DNA from: Apilactobacillus ozensis DSM 23829 = JCM 17196
Lineage (GTDB): Bacteria; Bacillota; Bacilli; Lactobacillales; Lactobacillaceae
NCBI RefSeq assembly: GCF_001435995.1
Contig: NZ_AYYQ01000029.1
Coordinates: 41,364 to 105,363, forward strand
DNA: 64,000 nucleotides
Reading direction: 5' to 3'
Position numbers and translations under genes: made by a program. How positions within the stretch are numbered: position 1 is the stretch's first letter; each line of letters opens with the position of its first letter. The notes beneath the pieces were generated by a model. The model did no database searches and was not told where the DNA came from. It worked only from the letters and a program-made list of their open reading frames with translations. Below are positions 63,239 to 64,000 of this stretch, one piece after another.

Positions 63239-64000
63239 TTATTTTAAGAAAACAGTTACACAAGCTGATATCAATATCAATACTAAACCAATAATTGTAA
63301 CAACTGTTTCTTTAGGAGTTTTCTTTTCATGTAAAACATAAATTCCAGTTAATGTTGCTAAAACAACTGATGTTTGTGATAGAACGAAACCGGTTGCTAA
63401 ACCATTCATATTGGGTTGAGCAGAAACTAAATATGTTAAAGCTGCGAAGGCAAAGAAAAATCCTGAAATAATTTGTTTGTATGAAACCGGGTTGGTAAAT
63501 ACGTTATGATTTTTAATATCAAACGCACAGTATATGACTGCTACTAAAACCATCCCCATAGCTTGAGGTAGAAATGCATGCATTCCATCTATATGAGCAG
63601 CTTGTGGTGCAGCTGAGTATCCCCAATAACCTACAACACCAATTACTAATAGTATAACTGCTTTTTTAAGGTTTGCGGAACTATCAGCACTACCGTTTTC
63701 TTCCCAAGCGGTCATAGTAGCACCAATTATAATTACAATTAATGCAATAAATCCAATGATTTTAAAGGTAGCACCTGGCCAATTGCCTAAAACAAATACT
63801 CCCCATAAAGCAGTGACGATTAACTGTAAAGCAGTGGTGATTGGCATTACTCTAGATGACCCAACCAGTCTAAATGCTTTAAAAGACATTATTTGTCCAA
63901 AAGCCCAACCAGCTCCAGATAATAAAGATAAGAAAAATTGCATGCCAGTTGGAATTGAAAGTCCTGAAATCATCATATAAACGATTGCAAAAATTAAAGT
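63239..64000 (-). CDS. GRP family sugar uptake protein (GlcU/RbsU type), 5' end missing
   Basis: Membrane transporter with about nine spans in the visible part. The frame stays open to the window edge (TLIFAIVY precedes the Met at 63976), so the gene continues outside and its start is not seen. GAGWAFGQIMSFKAF, SRVMPITTALQLI and GWSAAP-like GYSAAPQAA segments match glucose/ribose uptake proteins of lactobacilli. Glucose versus ribose cannot be decided here. Visible length is 253 codons, against about 285-290 aa for the family. Confidence 0.85.
   Translation of the reverse strand, partial: TLIFAIVYMMISGLSIPTGMQFFLSLLSGAGWAFGQIMSFKAFRLVGSSRVMPITTALQLIVTALWGVFVLGNWPGATFKIIGFIALIVIIIGATMTAWEENGSADSSANLKKAVILLVIGVVGYWGYSAAPQAAHIDGMHAFLPQAMGMVLVAVIYCAFDIKNHNVFTNPVSYKQIISGFFFAFAALTYLVSAQPNMNGLATGFVLSQTSVVLATLTGIYVLHEKKTPKETVVTIIGLVLILISACVTVFLK

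Overview
The window is a low-GC Gram-positive chromosome segment. Gene order (ctsR-clpC-rpoB-rpoC, then a type 4 prepilin peptidase, then the str, S10, spc and alpha ribosomal clusters, then ecfA1-ecfA2-ecfT-truA-rplM-rpsI), a CamS lipoprotein gene beside gatCAB, an asparagine T-box, and the absence of mcsA/mcsB next to ctsR point to Lactobacillaceae. The strongly AT-rich codon use and an IS1182-type element would fit the small-genome heterofermentative lactobacilli (Fructilactobacillus/Apilactobacillus-like), but the genus is an inference.

Layout. 1-3.2 kb: tRNA-Pro and the CtsR/ClpC stress operon behind a CtsR box. 3.2-10.7 kb: rpoB and rpoC behind a leader that contains an intrinsic terminator (attenuator candidate). 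10.7-12.1 kb: a defective IS1182-family insertion sequence only 10 bp past the rpoC stop, abutting a convergent prepilin peptidase gene whose best start codon is ATT. 12.8-30.2 kb: rpsL-rpsG-fusA, then one long S10-spc-alpha cluster from rpsJ to rplQ, including secY, adk, infA, rpmJ and rpoA, behind a GC-rich structured leader. 30.2-34.7 kb: an unexplained structured RNA segment, the ECF transporter energising module, truA, and rplM-rpsI behind an L13-type leader. 34.7-38 kb: an ECF S component, a DUF2187 protein, a GH73 glucosaminidase, xpt and a divergent PurK-like ATP-grasp protein. 38-49.2 kb: pcrA-ligA-camS-gatCAB, a diacylglycerol kinase-like lipid kinase and an RlmD-type rRNA methyltransferase. 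49.2-56.3 kb: T-box(Asn)-asnB, an APC amino acid permease, gluconokinase with a DUF4828 protein, a DEAD-box helicase and tRNA-Arg. 56.3-63.2 kb: a phosphate regulon with two pstS paralogs, pstC, pstA, two pstB genes, phoU and an atypical OmpR/PhoB-type regulator. 63.2-64 kb: the 3' part of a glucose/ribose uptake (GRP/RbsU-type) transporter gene that runs off the window.

Most of the window is conserved core genome. The observations most worth a second look are non-coding or regulatory: a 44-bp palindrome flanked by CTAG repeats sitting inside the pstS1 terminator, helically phased TTTACA repeats (Pho-box-like) before both pstS genes combined with a regulator whose receiver domain has lost key residues and has no kinase partner here, leader RNAs before rpoB, rpsJ, rplM and ecfA1, and the doubly damaged transposase. 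No CRISPR array, prophage, defence island or rRNA operon was seen. All family assignments come from reading the sequence; no database search was run.
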